Origin: Piscinibacter sp943370595
GTDB lineage: Bacteria > Pseudomonadota > Gammaproteobacteria > Burkholderiales > Burkholderiaceae_C
Assembly (NCBI GenBank): GCA_943370595.1
Contig: CALRRO020000015.1
Location: forward strand, 1-64,000
Reading direction: 5' to 3'
DNA: 64,000 nucleotides
The notes beneath the pieces were generated by a model that searched no databases, had not been told where the DNA came from, and saw only the letters and a list, made by a program, of their open reading frames with translations. Numbering within the stretch: the stretch's first letter is position 1; each line of letters starts with the position of its first letter. This document shows, one piece after another, positions 52,209 through 60,668 of this stretch. The position numbers were made by a program, and so were the translations under genes.

Positions 52209-54146
52209 TCAGCCTGGCGATCGGCGCAGCGGTTCGGGCAGCCAGCGCGTGCCGGCCAGCCGCGATGCCGCTGTGCTCACCAGCGCATCCTTCTTCATTG
52301 CGTCGACACCACCACCTGCCAGCTCGGGCGCGACCTCCTTCAACGCCGCGATGATCTGCGCCTTCGGCAGGTGGTTCAGGTAGGCCTCGGCGGTCGGCTC
52401 CCACCAGTCGGCCATGTCCAGGCCGAGCGCCGACGCGATGGCATTGGCGCTGCCTGCCGCGCCCGCGCCCGGCAGCGCGTTCACCGTCAACGCGCCGCAC
52501 AGGGCCAGCAGGTCGACCAGTTCCGCCTGGGGCAAGCCGATCAGCCAGCCGAGCCATTCGCCCTGCTCCTCGGGCAAGCGCGCACGCCACGCTTCCTTCG
52601 CCTGCTGCACGGCCTGCCATGCCCGGCTGGCCTTGAGGTCGTCGACCATCGCCTCCAGGGCGAACGCCGACAACTGCGGCGTCACCTGCAATGCCGACAC
52701 TTCACGCGGGTAGTCGGCGCCGAAGGTACGCAGCACGAAAACATGCACCACCGAGGCCAGGGCCACAGTCGCGTTCTGCGCCAGCATCGCCTGCAGCGCC
52801 ATCGTCCGGTGCGCGGCGAGCCGCTTGGTCAGTGCCTCGCTGCACCCCGGTGCCCGACGTTCGGGTCCCGCCGACAGCGACCGCGCGCCTTCGTCGTCGT
52901 CACCCGCGTCGTCAGGCTCACGAGTCTCCGCCGAGCCCTTCGTGCGCACCGCAGCCGCGACGGCCTTCCGATCCTTGTCACGCACCAGCCCGCGCATGAC
53001 CTCGACATCCCCATCGCGGCCGATGGTGACGATGACGCCGGCATGGGCCTTCTGCTCCGTCGTCCAAGTCTTGAACGCCTCGTGGATGGCCTTGCGCCGC
53101 GCCGCGATGTCCTGCTCCTCCAGGTCGATCATCTCGGCCTCGTCGGGCGACCACTCGGGCGCATCGTCCAGCGCCTGCGCCTGCTGCTACAGTTCCGCGG
53201 TGCGCCGCTCCAAGTCATCGAGTTCCTCCTGCTCGGCAGCCGTGGGATTTCGGTTGGCGTGCGCACAGGGCGCGAACTGCCGGAGAACTTGGGAGTCCAC
53301 GCTCAGGCGCGCCTCGATCCACTTCCAGCCTTCCTCGCGCACAGTGGCGGCCAGCGCCTCCAGCTTCTCGGTTGCCAGCCGCTCCAGCAGCGCCGCGTCC
53401 GACAGGAAGCGGCTCCGCTCGTCGTCGAACAGGTCGCGCCGCATGACGCCGCCCGCAGCCTCGTAGGCATCGATGCCAACGAAGCGCACCAGCGCGCTGC
53501 CAGCCGCCTCGACCTGCCCGACCGTCAGCCGCCGCCGCAGCGCGGCCGGCGTCTTGTCCCAGGGCTGCGCGTCGAACCAGGTGCGCTCCTGTACCGCGTG
53601 GTCGTCGCTCAGCGTCAGCGCCATCAGCTGATCCAGGTTGATGCCGTCCTCGCGGTACAGCGCAAGCAGCTTCGAGGACAGCGCCGACAGCTTCAAGCGC
53701 CGCTGCACCGTCAGCACCGACACGCCGAAGCGCGCAGCCACGTCCTCGACGCCCTTGCCCTCGTCGATCAGCGCCTTGAAGACCTCGAACTCGTCGGCCG
53801 GATGCATGGTCTCGCGTCCGCTGTTCTCGGCGAGGCTGACCTCCAGCGCACGCTCGGGCGGTACGAGTTCGCACAGCACCTCGTGTTCCTTCGGCAAGCG
53901 CCCCCGCTGCTGCAACAGCAGCATCGCGCGCCGCCGCCGCTCACCGGCGGCGACCGCGAACTTCAGCTTGCGCGACTTGCCCCGGCCGACCTCTTGCTCG
54001 GTGACCACCAGGTTGTGCAGCAGGCCCTGCGCGTCGATCAGCGCCGCCAATTCCTCGACCTTTCCGACCGAGTGACGGCGGACGTTGAACCGCGACGGCA
54101 CCAGGCTAGCCAGCGGCACCGAGAGCAACTCCTTCGTGTGTTCCAT
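52209..54146 (-). pseudogene. ParB-like protein gene interrupted by an in-frame amber codon
   Basis: The first 319 codons encode a ParB/Spo0J-type protein: VPLASLVPSRFNVRRHS, a ParB nuclease-fold core with AAGERRRRAML and SLAENSGRETMHPADEFEVF, and an HTH (VEDVAARFGVSVLTVQRRLKL). A TAG at 53187-53189 then stops translation, but the same frame continues with QQAQALDDAPEWSPDEAEM into 325 more residues ending LPEPLRRSPG. Reading the TAG as CAG (one C-to-T change) restores about 645 residues, a usual length for the element-borne ParB-like proteins. The start at 54146 has GGAG eight bases upstream. Two truncated proteins, read-through or a sequencing error are the options. Confidence 0.85.
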
Positions 54147-54242
54147 GATGATGAACTCCATAGGTTGAGGACACTCCGCGACCGTCTCCTGACAACGCAT
54201 CACGGCGGCACGCCGGGCCAGGGAAAGGCCCAGGTTTCGAAC

Positions 54243-54275
54243 GGCACGGCAACGTTTCGTAAACGGCGCCGTGCC
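54243..54275. promoter_or_regulatory. Nested inverted repeat upstream of the parB-like gene
   Basis: Outer arms GGCACGGC and GCCGTGCC (8 bp, perfect) enclose inner arms CGTTT and AAACG around CGT. The 33-bp near-palindrome lies about 97 bp before the ParB start and is a good candidate for a parS-like site or an operator. Confidence 0.5.
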
Positions 54276-54350
54276 CACTCGCTGCGTTCAAGATCGACCT
54301 GCATCAAGACCCCGTCTGCCTTCCCGACCTGAAAACCGCCTGCCCTGTTT

Positions 54351-54385
54351 TCCGAGGGAGCCGGATTGGCTGTTGATCCCTCGGA
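54351..54385. repeat. Second inverted repeat upstream of the parB-like gene
   Basis: TCCGAGGGA and TCCCTCGGA are perfect 9-bp arms with a 17-bp spacer, the same spacer length as the outer arms of the repeat at 54243. A third, shorter pair, GTCGGT/ACCGAC, lies at 54417-54439. The roughly 470-bp stretch 54147-54619 has no other recognisable content. Confidence 0.6.
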
Positions 54386-54619
54386 GTTGGGTTGAGCGGA
54401 CTGCTGCCCCGCATTCGTCGGTCGCCGTGCGACACCGACAGCGCAGCGGACAAGCGCGGGCGCAAGGGCACCGTGGAATAGCTGGGAGGGGACCGCCGCA
54501 GGCGGGAGGGCACCGGCCTATGCCGCGAAAGGCCCTTGCGACGGCGCGCGCGGCGCTACGGTTCGCACATCGGGCGGCCGATGAATACGGGCTTGCTCCA
54601 CACCACCGCCGAGGCCTGC

Positions 54620-54955
54620 ATGAGCACGCAAACGGAGCGTGCGTTTAGAGAGTTAGCACGTCGTCCCACGTACGAACGCTTACCAAAAACTTCGGCGCTG
54701 GTGTGGACAGTGCGACATCACTTGGAATCTTCTACAACCTGTGAAGAAGCCCGTGCGCTGCGGGCCACCACAAGCCGCCTGTCCGAGCGGATCGTGCAGT
54801 CCCTTTCATCGCTTGGAGCAGGAATGCGCCGTTTCCACGAGGCTCCACCCGCAGCCGTTGCGGCATCGAAGGCGCCACTGTTGCTCGATGACCGTCGCAC
54901 CGCGACGACGACGCGGCGCGTGCCGGGGCCAATCAAAGCGAGGGGCATCCGGTGA
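54620..54955 (+). CDS. Hypothetical protein of the mobile element
   Basis: A 111-residue basic protein (MSTQTERAFRELARRPTYERLP...). GAGG lies about 8 bp before this ATG; an ATG at 54581 is in frame. The N-terminal half is helical; the Arg/Thr-rich tail ends KARGIR. No family is recognised. Its stop overlaps a GTG of the next open frame (GTGA), but the better start of that gene is downstream. Confidence 0.5.
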   Translation: MSTQTERAFRELARRPTYERLPKTSALVWTVRHHLESSTTCEEARALRATTSRLSERIVQSLSSLGAGMRRFHEAPPAAVAASKAPLLLDDRRTATTTRRVPGPIKARGIR

Positions 54956-55005
54956 ACCGCGCGACACGCCCTGGCCTGCCTCGGCGTGTCGTGCCAGGAG
55001 ACGCC

Positions 55006-55302
55006 ATGGGGACGGCGACCAACGGTGCAGCGTCCAAGGGCGCTCGAACCCTGAGCGCCGAAGGCCGGAGGGGGGAAGTCCGGTTCTTCCTACAGCGCGT
55101 AGCAGGAGGTCTCTATGTCGAACGAGAGGAAATCCCACGACGAGGGCTGCGAACGCAGCAGTCCGTCCAGTTCGCGGACGCGGAGCACTTCAAGCGATGG
55201 TGCGACAACGACCCCATCCGCTTCGAGCACCCGCTGCTCCACGTCAACCTCAAGCGCGACGCCGACGAGCTCTGGCGAAGCATCGACGTCAGCGAACCCT
55301 GA
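55006..55302 (+). CDS. Hypothetical 98-residue protein overlapping the luxR-type gene
   Basis: The ATG at 55006 follows a strong AGGAGA site. The product (MGTATNGAASKGARTLSAEG..., FFLQRVAGGLYVEREEI, FEHPLLHVNLKRDADEL) looks like a small globular protein and stays protein-like to its stop. The last 188 bp overlap the annotated luxR-type frame, whose N-terminal part is low-complexity Ser/Thr there, so this frame is probably the genuine coding one in the overlap. Confidence 0.6.
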   Translation: MGTATNGAASKGARTLSAEGRRGEVRFFLQRVAGGLYVEREEIPRRGLRTQQSVQFADAEHFKRWCDNDPIRFEHPLLHVNLKRDADELWRSIDVSEP

Positions 55303-56062
55303 GGCACCGGCGCTCGCGCAGATCGTGGCGGCGTCCGACTACACCGAGCGCATCGCCACCATCGCTGAGCGCATCGCCGAGGCCAGGGACCAGGCCACCG
55401 TCCATGCGCTGCTCACGCAAGGCGTCCATGCGCTCGGCGCGGAGAACGCCGTCTTCGTCAGCTTCATCCGCGACAACGCCGATCTGTCGGCCTGCCGCTT
55501 CATGCTGGTGTGTGAGCCCGACTGGTGTCAGCGCTACCTCGAAGCCGGCTGCTTTGCCCACGATCCATGGCTGGCGTACGCCTCGCACCACTCGGAGCCG
55601 ATTCCGGCCAGTTCGCTGTCGGTGCTGGACGCCGAGGGTCAACGGGTCATTTCCCTTGCGATGGAGAACGGCTTCGCATCGGCAGCGCTGGTGCCGGCAC
55701 ACTCTGGCGCCGGACATTCCCGGATCAGCCTGCTCTGCCTCGGATCAACTCAGCCTGGGTTCTTCGAGGGAGAAGGATTCGGGCGATTCCGTCTTGGGGC
55801 TCGCCTGATCGCGGCCGAACTGCACGACTGGTGGTTGGCCCGCATCCGGCGCGAGTTGATCGTCAAGGCGCGCATCACCCAGGCCGACCTCGAACTCCTG
55901 CGCCACGAGCACCAGGGCCACAGCAGCAAACGCATCGCGGCCGAATTGCACGTCAGCAAGAGTTCGATCAACTCGCGCTTCCAGCGCATGAACATGAAGC
56001 TGGGTGTGCCGAACCGCCGGCTCGCAGCAAGGCTGGCCGTCGAGTGCGGCTTACTCAGTTGA
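55115..56062 (+). CDS. Orphan LuxR-type regulator with autoinducer-binding-like domain
   Basis: A 315-residue protein from the ATG at 55115, which has a perfect AGGAGG site; a GTG at 55324 is an alternative that avoids the low-complexity first 70 residues. About 75-235 resembles an autoinducer-binding domain (NAVFVSFIRDNADLSACRF, EPDWCQRYLEAGCFAHDPWL). The C-terminal GerE/LuxR HTH reads ITQADLELLRHEHQGHSSKRI, then SKSSINSRFQRMNMKLGVPN. No luxI-type synthase is near, so it is an orphan. It may regulate conjugation or the adjacent genes. A second, diverged copy of its 3' end lies at 60669-60833. Confidence 0.75.
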   Translation: MSNERKSHDEGCERSSPSSSRTRSTSSDGATTTPSASSTRCSTSTSSATPTSSGEASTSANPEAPALAQIVAASDYTERIATIAERIAEARDQATVHALLTQGVHALGAENAVFVSFIRDNADLSACRFMLVCEPDWCQRYLEAGCFAHDPWLAYASHHSEPIPASSLSVLDAEGQRVISLAMENGFASAALVPAHSGAGHSRISLLCLGSTQPGFFEGEGFGRFRLGARLIAAELHDWWLARIRRELIVKARITQADLELLRHEHQGHSSKRIAAELHVSKSSINSRFQRMNMKLGVPNRRLAARLAVECGLLS

Positions 56063-57275
56063 CAAGTTGTGAGTCCGGATTCTCGGGACAGAAGTACAAG
56101 CGCTCCCCAGCGCGCGTCTTCTCTGCGACTACGTCAACACTACACAGGAAGTGCATTCTGTAGATCCTCTCCGCTTCCGACATCCGGGCAAGAGTTGCGG
56201 TGTCTATGCCAAGATCTAGTCCATCCCACTGAGGTGAGTATAGAAATGAACAAGGAAGGCTGTGGTTTGGCTGCCGGTGGACGACTCGAAGCAGCGCGCG
56301 ATTGAGTTCGCCCACTGAACCAAACCTCTCTTCCAGGTCAAGGGAACGCAGCTCGGAAATGGACCGTGGCACATCAACACTAGGTCCACCATCTACCAAC
56401 AACGCTGTGGACGAAAGAAATGAGTCAACCTCGGAGTGAGAGTCTTGCCCGACAGCGGCATCGTATGAGAGAACTTCGATCGCAGCCTCGCGGCGAAGCC
56501 TAGTCCCGCGCAGACGAAGCTCATCGGATGAAGGCATCAACGCGTATGCAGGTGGAATAGCTCCACCGAACTCAGCCCGCAAGCGCATTCGCAGCTTAAC
56601 AACTTCGTCCTCCAAGGAGCACCCGATAAAGACAAAGCGATACCGCAACATAGCAGCGGAAAGGAAACTCGTTATTCTCGGGATCAACTGCCAAGCCCGG
56701 ATGTAGTCGTCGCTGCAAAGTACCAACTTATCCGACCACGAATCACCGTGAAGTTTGACAAAGAACCGAAGCCCAACCGCAGAGGTGCAGAGAATATGAC
56801 CGAGGCTCGATTCCTCCCCAGTAGCACGAAAAGGCGAGTTTCGATGACAGTGCTGGCCGATCCCTGCCTCGATAAGGGAATCAAAGTTCGTGGTGATGAC
56901 ACCAGCCCATGGGCCGGCTACCAAGTTCTTGACCCGGGACAGCATTCGCTGCTGCTGCCGGTTGGGTTGCTCACGAAGGCGATCGTTGGAGAAGGCTTGC
57001 TGCAGATGCCTTGATATATCGGTAGGGTCGATTAGCTCTCGCACACCAACCGACGCAGAGAGAAAGTCTCCTCTTGCGACTGCTGCCTCACAAAGTCGCA
57101 GTAGGTCCAACGATTCCGGTGTTTGCCCTCGAACCGACTGGCGCGCCAAGTCGAGTAGATCACTAAAGAGCCGTCCCCACTGAGGCATACCTGCCGGCAC
57201 GGAGAATCCGGCACCCACGAATGCAACGCACTCGCGGGCGCCAAGTGAACGGACGAGCGTCTGCGGAATCAGCAT
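56055..57275 (-). CDS. SIR2-family protein, candidate NADase effector
   Basis: A 406-residue protein with a defence-type SIR2 domain: FVGAGFSVPAGMPQW (19-33), VITTNFDSLIE with T128-D132, and FFVKLHGDSW with H176. These are the NAD-binding and catalytic positions of SIR2_2 proteins, which in several anti-phage systems cleave NAD and kill or arrest the host. The C-terminal 200 residues are unassigned. The start at 57275 overlaps the previous stop (TGATG), so it is translationally coupled as the last gene of a four-gene operon. Its stop runs 8 bp into the 3' end of the convergent luxR-type gene. Base composition is clearly lower in GC than the chromosome. The effector role is inferred. Confidence 0.8.
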   Translation of the reverse strand: MLIPQTLVRSLGARECVAFVGAGFSVPAGMPQWGRLFSDLLDLARQSVRGQTPESLDLLRLCEAAVARGDFLSASVGVRELIDPTDISRHLQQAFSNDRLREQPNRQQQRMLSRVKNLVAGPWAGVITTNFDSLIEAGIGQHCHRNSPFRATGEESSLGHILCTSAVGLRFFVKLHGDSWSDKLVLCSDDYIRAWQLIPRITSFLSAAMLRYRFVFIGCSLEDEVVKLRMRLRAEFGGAIPPAYALMPSSDELRLRGTRLRREAAIEVLSYDAAVGQDSHSEVDSFLSSTALLVDGGPSVDVPRSISELRSLDLEERFGSVGELNRALLRVVHRQPNHSLPCSFLYSPQWDGLDLGIDTATLARMSEAERIYRMHFLCSVDVVAEKTRAGERLYFCPENPDSQLVN

Positions 57276-57796
57276 CACGCAAGGAGCATTACTCGAATTC
57301 GATCTGCAACCGAGCCGACTATTCGGTGAGGAGACAGATCCCCGGCTACTACTAAGCACTGGGATCGAACCACCATAGCCTCAGCACCAAATGCCTGCGG
57401 GGAGCGCGCGTCCAAGTCATCGAGTATTCTGGATACGCTTTGGCACATAGCCCTCGCCCCTGGCTCAAAGACTATTCCTTCCTCATCCAGTTTCCGCTTG
57501 CTCTCTCGCAGAAGTCGGAGACAAATGCTCATCATTACCAGCGTCCTGCCAATCCGACAGTTCACCATCTTCACGAAGTCGGCCTCACGCATTCCGAGTG
57601 CCGTCGCCAGGCCGCCAATATTGTTAGCGGGTAGATCCCCGCTAGATCGAGTTATCCGAATCAGAGTAGGAAGCGGAACATCAGCTCCGCCTATCGTCAC
57701 TGTGAAGCCTATGTGGCGCGCTCGCTCCGACCTTGAGAACTCCAACTTTCCTTCGAACACAGAAATAACTTCACGACCCTTCATCTTCCTGCCCAC
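57275..57796 (-). CDS. Unrecognised protein between receiver and SIR2 genes
   Basis: A protein of 173 residues from a GTG at 57796 (GGAG seven bases upstream), or 169 from the ATG at 57784. It starts inside the receiver gene and runs directly into the SIR2 start. Visible features are KLEFSRSERARHIGFTVTIG, an all-helical middle (GLATALGMREADFVKMVN) and LDDLDARSPQAFGAEAM. No catalytic motif is recognised. Its position suggests an adaptor between the regulator and the effector, which is speculation. Confidence 0.7.
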   Translation of the reverse strand: MGRKMKGREVISVFEGKLEFSRSERARHIGFTVTIGGADVPLPTLIRITRSSGDLPANNIGGLATALGMREADFVKMVNCRIGRTLVMMSICLRLLRESKRKLDEEGIVFEPGARAMCQSVSRILDDLDARSPQAFGAEAMVVRSQCLVVAGDLSPHRIVGSVADRIRVMLLA

Positions 57797-58652
57797 CCTT
57801 CAACTCCGCAACCCGAACATGCTCACGGAATATCTCAACCAGATACTGGGCATATCCTGTCGCCCGCTCTCCAGCGCCGACCAACGTGTCAATCTCCTCC
57901 ACAAGTGAATCGCTCAAGTCCTCGATTGCCTCCACTGGATCATCCCCGGACCCATCAATCAACAGCGGGATATCTACAGCCCTAGCCTCATAGCCGCCCC
58001 CAACTCGCCGGACCACCACTTCAATAGGCTTTATGACGGTTAGGTCCGGTCGAGTCTCGAAAGACTGGATATAGGCTATTCGCGGATAGGCCAACGTCCG
58101 ACGGACGCGATCCACAACTTCATCCATCGAAGCGAGTTCTCCGGGGTCAAAATCCTCCGCACCATTCGCAGCTCGGAAAGATGGCTCAGCAAAGAGCGCA
58201 TCCCGAATGATGTCTCGCTCAATGCCATCCCACGGGTTGAGCTGAGCCGTGTCCGCCGCGAGCTTGTTGAACCAGCGTCTAACCGTGAATTTTTTGTCTG
58301 CCGCTCGGCGTTCAAAAGCGCGATCAGCGGCATCAACGGACAACACATACCTACTAAGCTGAGGATTCTCACTGGCTGCAAGCTCCAGAAGGTCCAACCC
58401 GTTGTTAAGGTTTCTTCCCGGATCACGAGTCGAGGGTCGAAAATTGAGATCCACCAAGATGGCGCCAAGTGGCACGCCAGAATTTAGGATCTCAACCGCT
58501 TGCGCCATAGACTCGGCAACGAGAACACCCAAGTTCGTGCGAAGCAGCGCCTCACGGCTAACTCGTCGCAGAACTGCTTCATCGTCATCAACGACCAGTA
58601 CGGTGGTAGGCAACTGCGGCCGACGTAGTTCAACAGCTTCTTGAGAAGTCAT
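57771..58652 (-). CDS. Receiver-domain protein with HicB-like C-terminal region
   Basis: A 293-residue protein. The receiver domain (about 16-135) has the acidic pocket D22-D24 (VLVVDDDEAVL), phospho-acceptor D68 (ILVDLNF), S105 and K130 (WFNKL). It lacks a helix-turn-helix. About 207-262 (IEVVVRRVGGGYEARAVDIP, then DDPVEAIEDLSDSLVEEID) reads like a HicB/MNT-type beta-alpha fold. Phosphorylation may therefore control another protein rather than a promoter. It is coupled to the kinase gene by a 4-bp ATGA overlap. The HicB-like call is weak and inferred. Confidence 0.78.
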   Translation of the reverse strand: MTSQEAVELRRPQLPTTVLVVDDDEAVLRRVSREALLRTNLGVLVAESMAQAVEILNSGVPLGAILVDLNFRPSTRDPGRNLNNGLDLLELAASENPQLSRYVLSVDAADRAFERRAADKKFTVRRWFNKLAADTAQLNPWDGIERDIIRDALFAEPSFRAANGAEDFDPGELASMDEVVDRVRRTLAYPRIAYIQSFETRPDLTVIKPIEVVVRRVGGGYEARAVDIPLLIDGSGDDPVEAIEDLSDSLVEEIDTLVGAGERATGYAQYLVEIFREHVRVAELKGGQEDEGS

Positions 58653-60502
58653 CTCTTGTCCATCTCCCTTGGAACAATAACAGTGAAGCTAAATAGCGCC
58701 TTCGAGCGATCGACCAACGTCAGATCCGCGTTAAAGTACTTACTCAGAAGACTCCGCGCTACCGGAAGCCCTGTGCCGGTCCCCATTCCTGACTTCTTTG
58801 AAGATGATCCGACGTTGAATATCTCATCCGCATTCTGAAAATGCACTCGACTGATACCCGGCCCGTCATCCCATACTCGGAATTCAACAACTCGCGCCTT
58901 CTCTCTCTGCTGAATCTCGCGACAGAATACATGCACCTTGTTGTGGCGTCTTGAACCCGACTCACGATGCGCATCAATCGAGTTCAGCAAGAGATTGTAG
59001 AGAACCTGAACAAATATTGACCTGCGCCCAAACAAGCGGCAATCACCTTCAGCCCGGAAATCCGAATCCAAGCCGTACCGATCTAGCGCAGCGCCGATAG
59101 TATCCTTAACTTCAGAAAACACTCCCTTCATGTGCTCCCGGTCGACAATTTCGTCAAGCATCGGAAAGGTCGACTCAGGATCCTCGGAGCCTTGCGACAA
59201 CTGACGAAGTTGCTGCACGATAGACTTCAATTCCTCGGTACTGGTCTTTAGCTTTTGCTCTCGAAGCAACAGGCGATCAGGCAACTTCTTTTCTGGAAGC
59301 GACTTTCTGCAGGCATCAACGAACTCGTCGATGGCAATGCCGACGTCAAGAACCTTGTGGCCAAAGTCGTGTCCCAATAGTGCCGTAATTTCGGCTCTAT
59401 TGCCTAGCTGATTCTGTACGCGAAGTATTCGCGCGATCGCCTCATTTTCTTCCCTCTGGTCTACTAGAGCAAGATCGTCCGCTATGCGGTCGCAGAACGC
59501 CAGAAGCAGCGAAATGTCGCGCCGAGAGAACACCTTCGGTACCGAATGAAGAAGGGTCAGACTTCCTACATCACGCCGCGGAGTTTCCAACAAGTCCGAG
59601 GTCAAGCGGACCACCGCGAGGGACTTGACTCCGGCGTCTTCAAGCGAGGAGATTTGCTTCCCCGACTGCTCCAATCCGATGGACTCGGTGGACCCATCCA
59701 AATGCCGACTGAGAACCGCGAGAGGCAAGTTCGCATCAAACAAACTAGATGCGATTACACCGTCTGGACTGTCGGGGCTGTAGAGCAGGTCTGGGACAGT
59801 TCCAAAAGAACTACCGAACTCAGATTCCAGACCGCCCTGACCAACATGGAACCGAATCGAAACGCCATCAGCCGCAAACGCAAGAAACGCATGACGCGCA
59901 ATGACTTCACCGAGAACCTGCCTAGACAACTCGGCTCCCGCAACACTCAGCGGCGCGGCGACATGCGAGAGCCTCATCGAGAAGTTCTCATCTGCGCACA
60001 GGCGATTGAGTATCCCTTCACTCTGCCGAATGATCTCTACGTCGAACTCAGTGAAGTTCGATCGTTCCTCGGCGAGCAAGAACAGCGCTCCGTAAAGTTC
60101 GCCAAAGCCCACTAGGCTGATGACAAGGCACTCCCGACGCCTTAGCCCTAGGGGAAGCAGTGCTCTTTCACCTGAACCTAGGACGTGGACACGCCCGGCA
60201 CGCTCAAGGGCAACGGCATCATGTTTCGAGATGACCTCAAGGTCTTGCCGATGAAGTCCCGAGGTCCAGGCGATGGGTGCCAAGACCATCGGTTCGAGTC
60301 CCGCGACGGCCGCCCACCCCTCGCAAGTGCTGGATACAACCCCTGTATACGCATCCAGAACCTGCCGCAAAAAGTACGAGAAGGCAGCCTGCGCCTGCAG
60401 TTCAGGCGCTTCCGACTCGCTTACCGAACGCCAGATCCTCTCCGGGTCGATCGCGAGGAGTCGCTCATGAATCGCGGCGTGCCCTTGGCTGAACAATGCC
60501 AT
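58649..60502 (-). CDS. Soluble GAF-domain sensor histidine kinase
   Basis: A 617-residue protein with no membrane helix. Two GAF-like domains (about 40-170 and 190-345) precede a dimerisation/phosphoacceptor helix with H378 (GHDFGHKVLD) and an ATPase domain: N-box VLYNLLLNSIDA (N503, N507), G1 DDGPGIS (545-551), G2 GMGTGTGLP (572-580). The phospho-acceptor box is unusual (HDFGHK rather than HELR/NP). It is the first gene of the operon; GGAGAGG precedes the ATG. Soluble GAF input suggests an intracellular signal such as a nucleotide or a phage product (inference). Confidence 0.82.
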   Translation of the reverse strand: MALFSQGHAAIHERLLAIDPERIWRSVSESEAPELQAQAAFSYFLRQVLDAYTGVVSSTCEGWAAVAGLEPMVLAPIAWTSGLHRQDLEVISKHDAVALERAGRVHVLGSGERALLPLGLRRRECLVISLVGFGELYGALFLLAEERSNFTEFDVEIIRQSEGILNRLCADENFSMRLSHVAAPLSVAGAELSRQVLGEVIARHAFLAFAADGVSIRFHVGQGGLESEFGSSFGTVPDLLYSPDSPDGVIASSLFDANLPLAVLSRHLDGSTESIGLEQSGKQISSLEDAGVKSLAVVRLTSDLLETPRRDVGSLTLLHSVPKVFSRRDISLLLAFCDRIADDLALVDQREENEAIARILRVQNQLGNRAEITALLGHDFGHKVLDVGIAIDEFVDACRKSLPEKKLPDRLLLREQKLKTSTEELKSIVQQLRQLSQGSEDPESTFPMLDEIVDREHMKGVFSEVKDTIGAALDRYGLDSDFRAEGDCRLFGRRSIFVQVLYNLLLNSIDAHRESGSRRHNKVHVFCREIQQREKARVVEFRVWDDGPGISRVHFQNADEIFNVGSSSKKSGMGTGTGLPVARSLLSKYFNADLTLVDRSKALFSFTVIVPREMDKR

Positions 60503-60668
60503 CCCAGCCTCTCCGACAATTGGACTGCCAATCTGCTATCCGGACTCTCGAGTTGTAGGGCAGCCCGAGCCAGTCTTACATGTTAAGCGAGAACGCGGGT
60601 TGTTGTTACCACTGCCTTCGAGCTGCACTTTCCCCACGCAGCGGGCATCCGCATAGCCACCGACAGCG
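60503..60668. other. Promoter-side gap of the SIR2 operon
   Basis: The stretch between the kinase start and the luxR remnant should hold the operon promoter on the minus strand. AT-richer DNA at about 60580-60605 is the likeliest place, but no clear -35/-10 pair stands out. Confidence 0.3.

Noticed and set aside
60285..60315. tRNA-like GGTTCGAGTCCCG on the plus strand
   Set aside because: A T-arm-like string only; no acceptor, D or anticodon arm can be formed, and it lies inside the kinase gene.
56055..60502. Assignment of the operon to Detocs
   Set aside because: Detocs also uses two-component parts, but its described effectors and gene layout differ; here the effector-like gene is SIR2 and there is an additional unknown protein, so no name was given.
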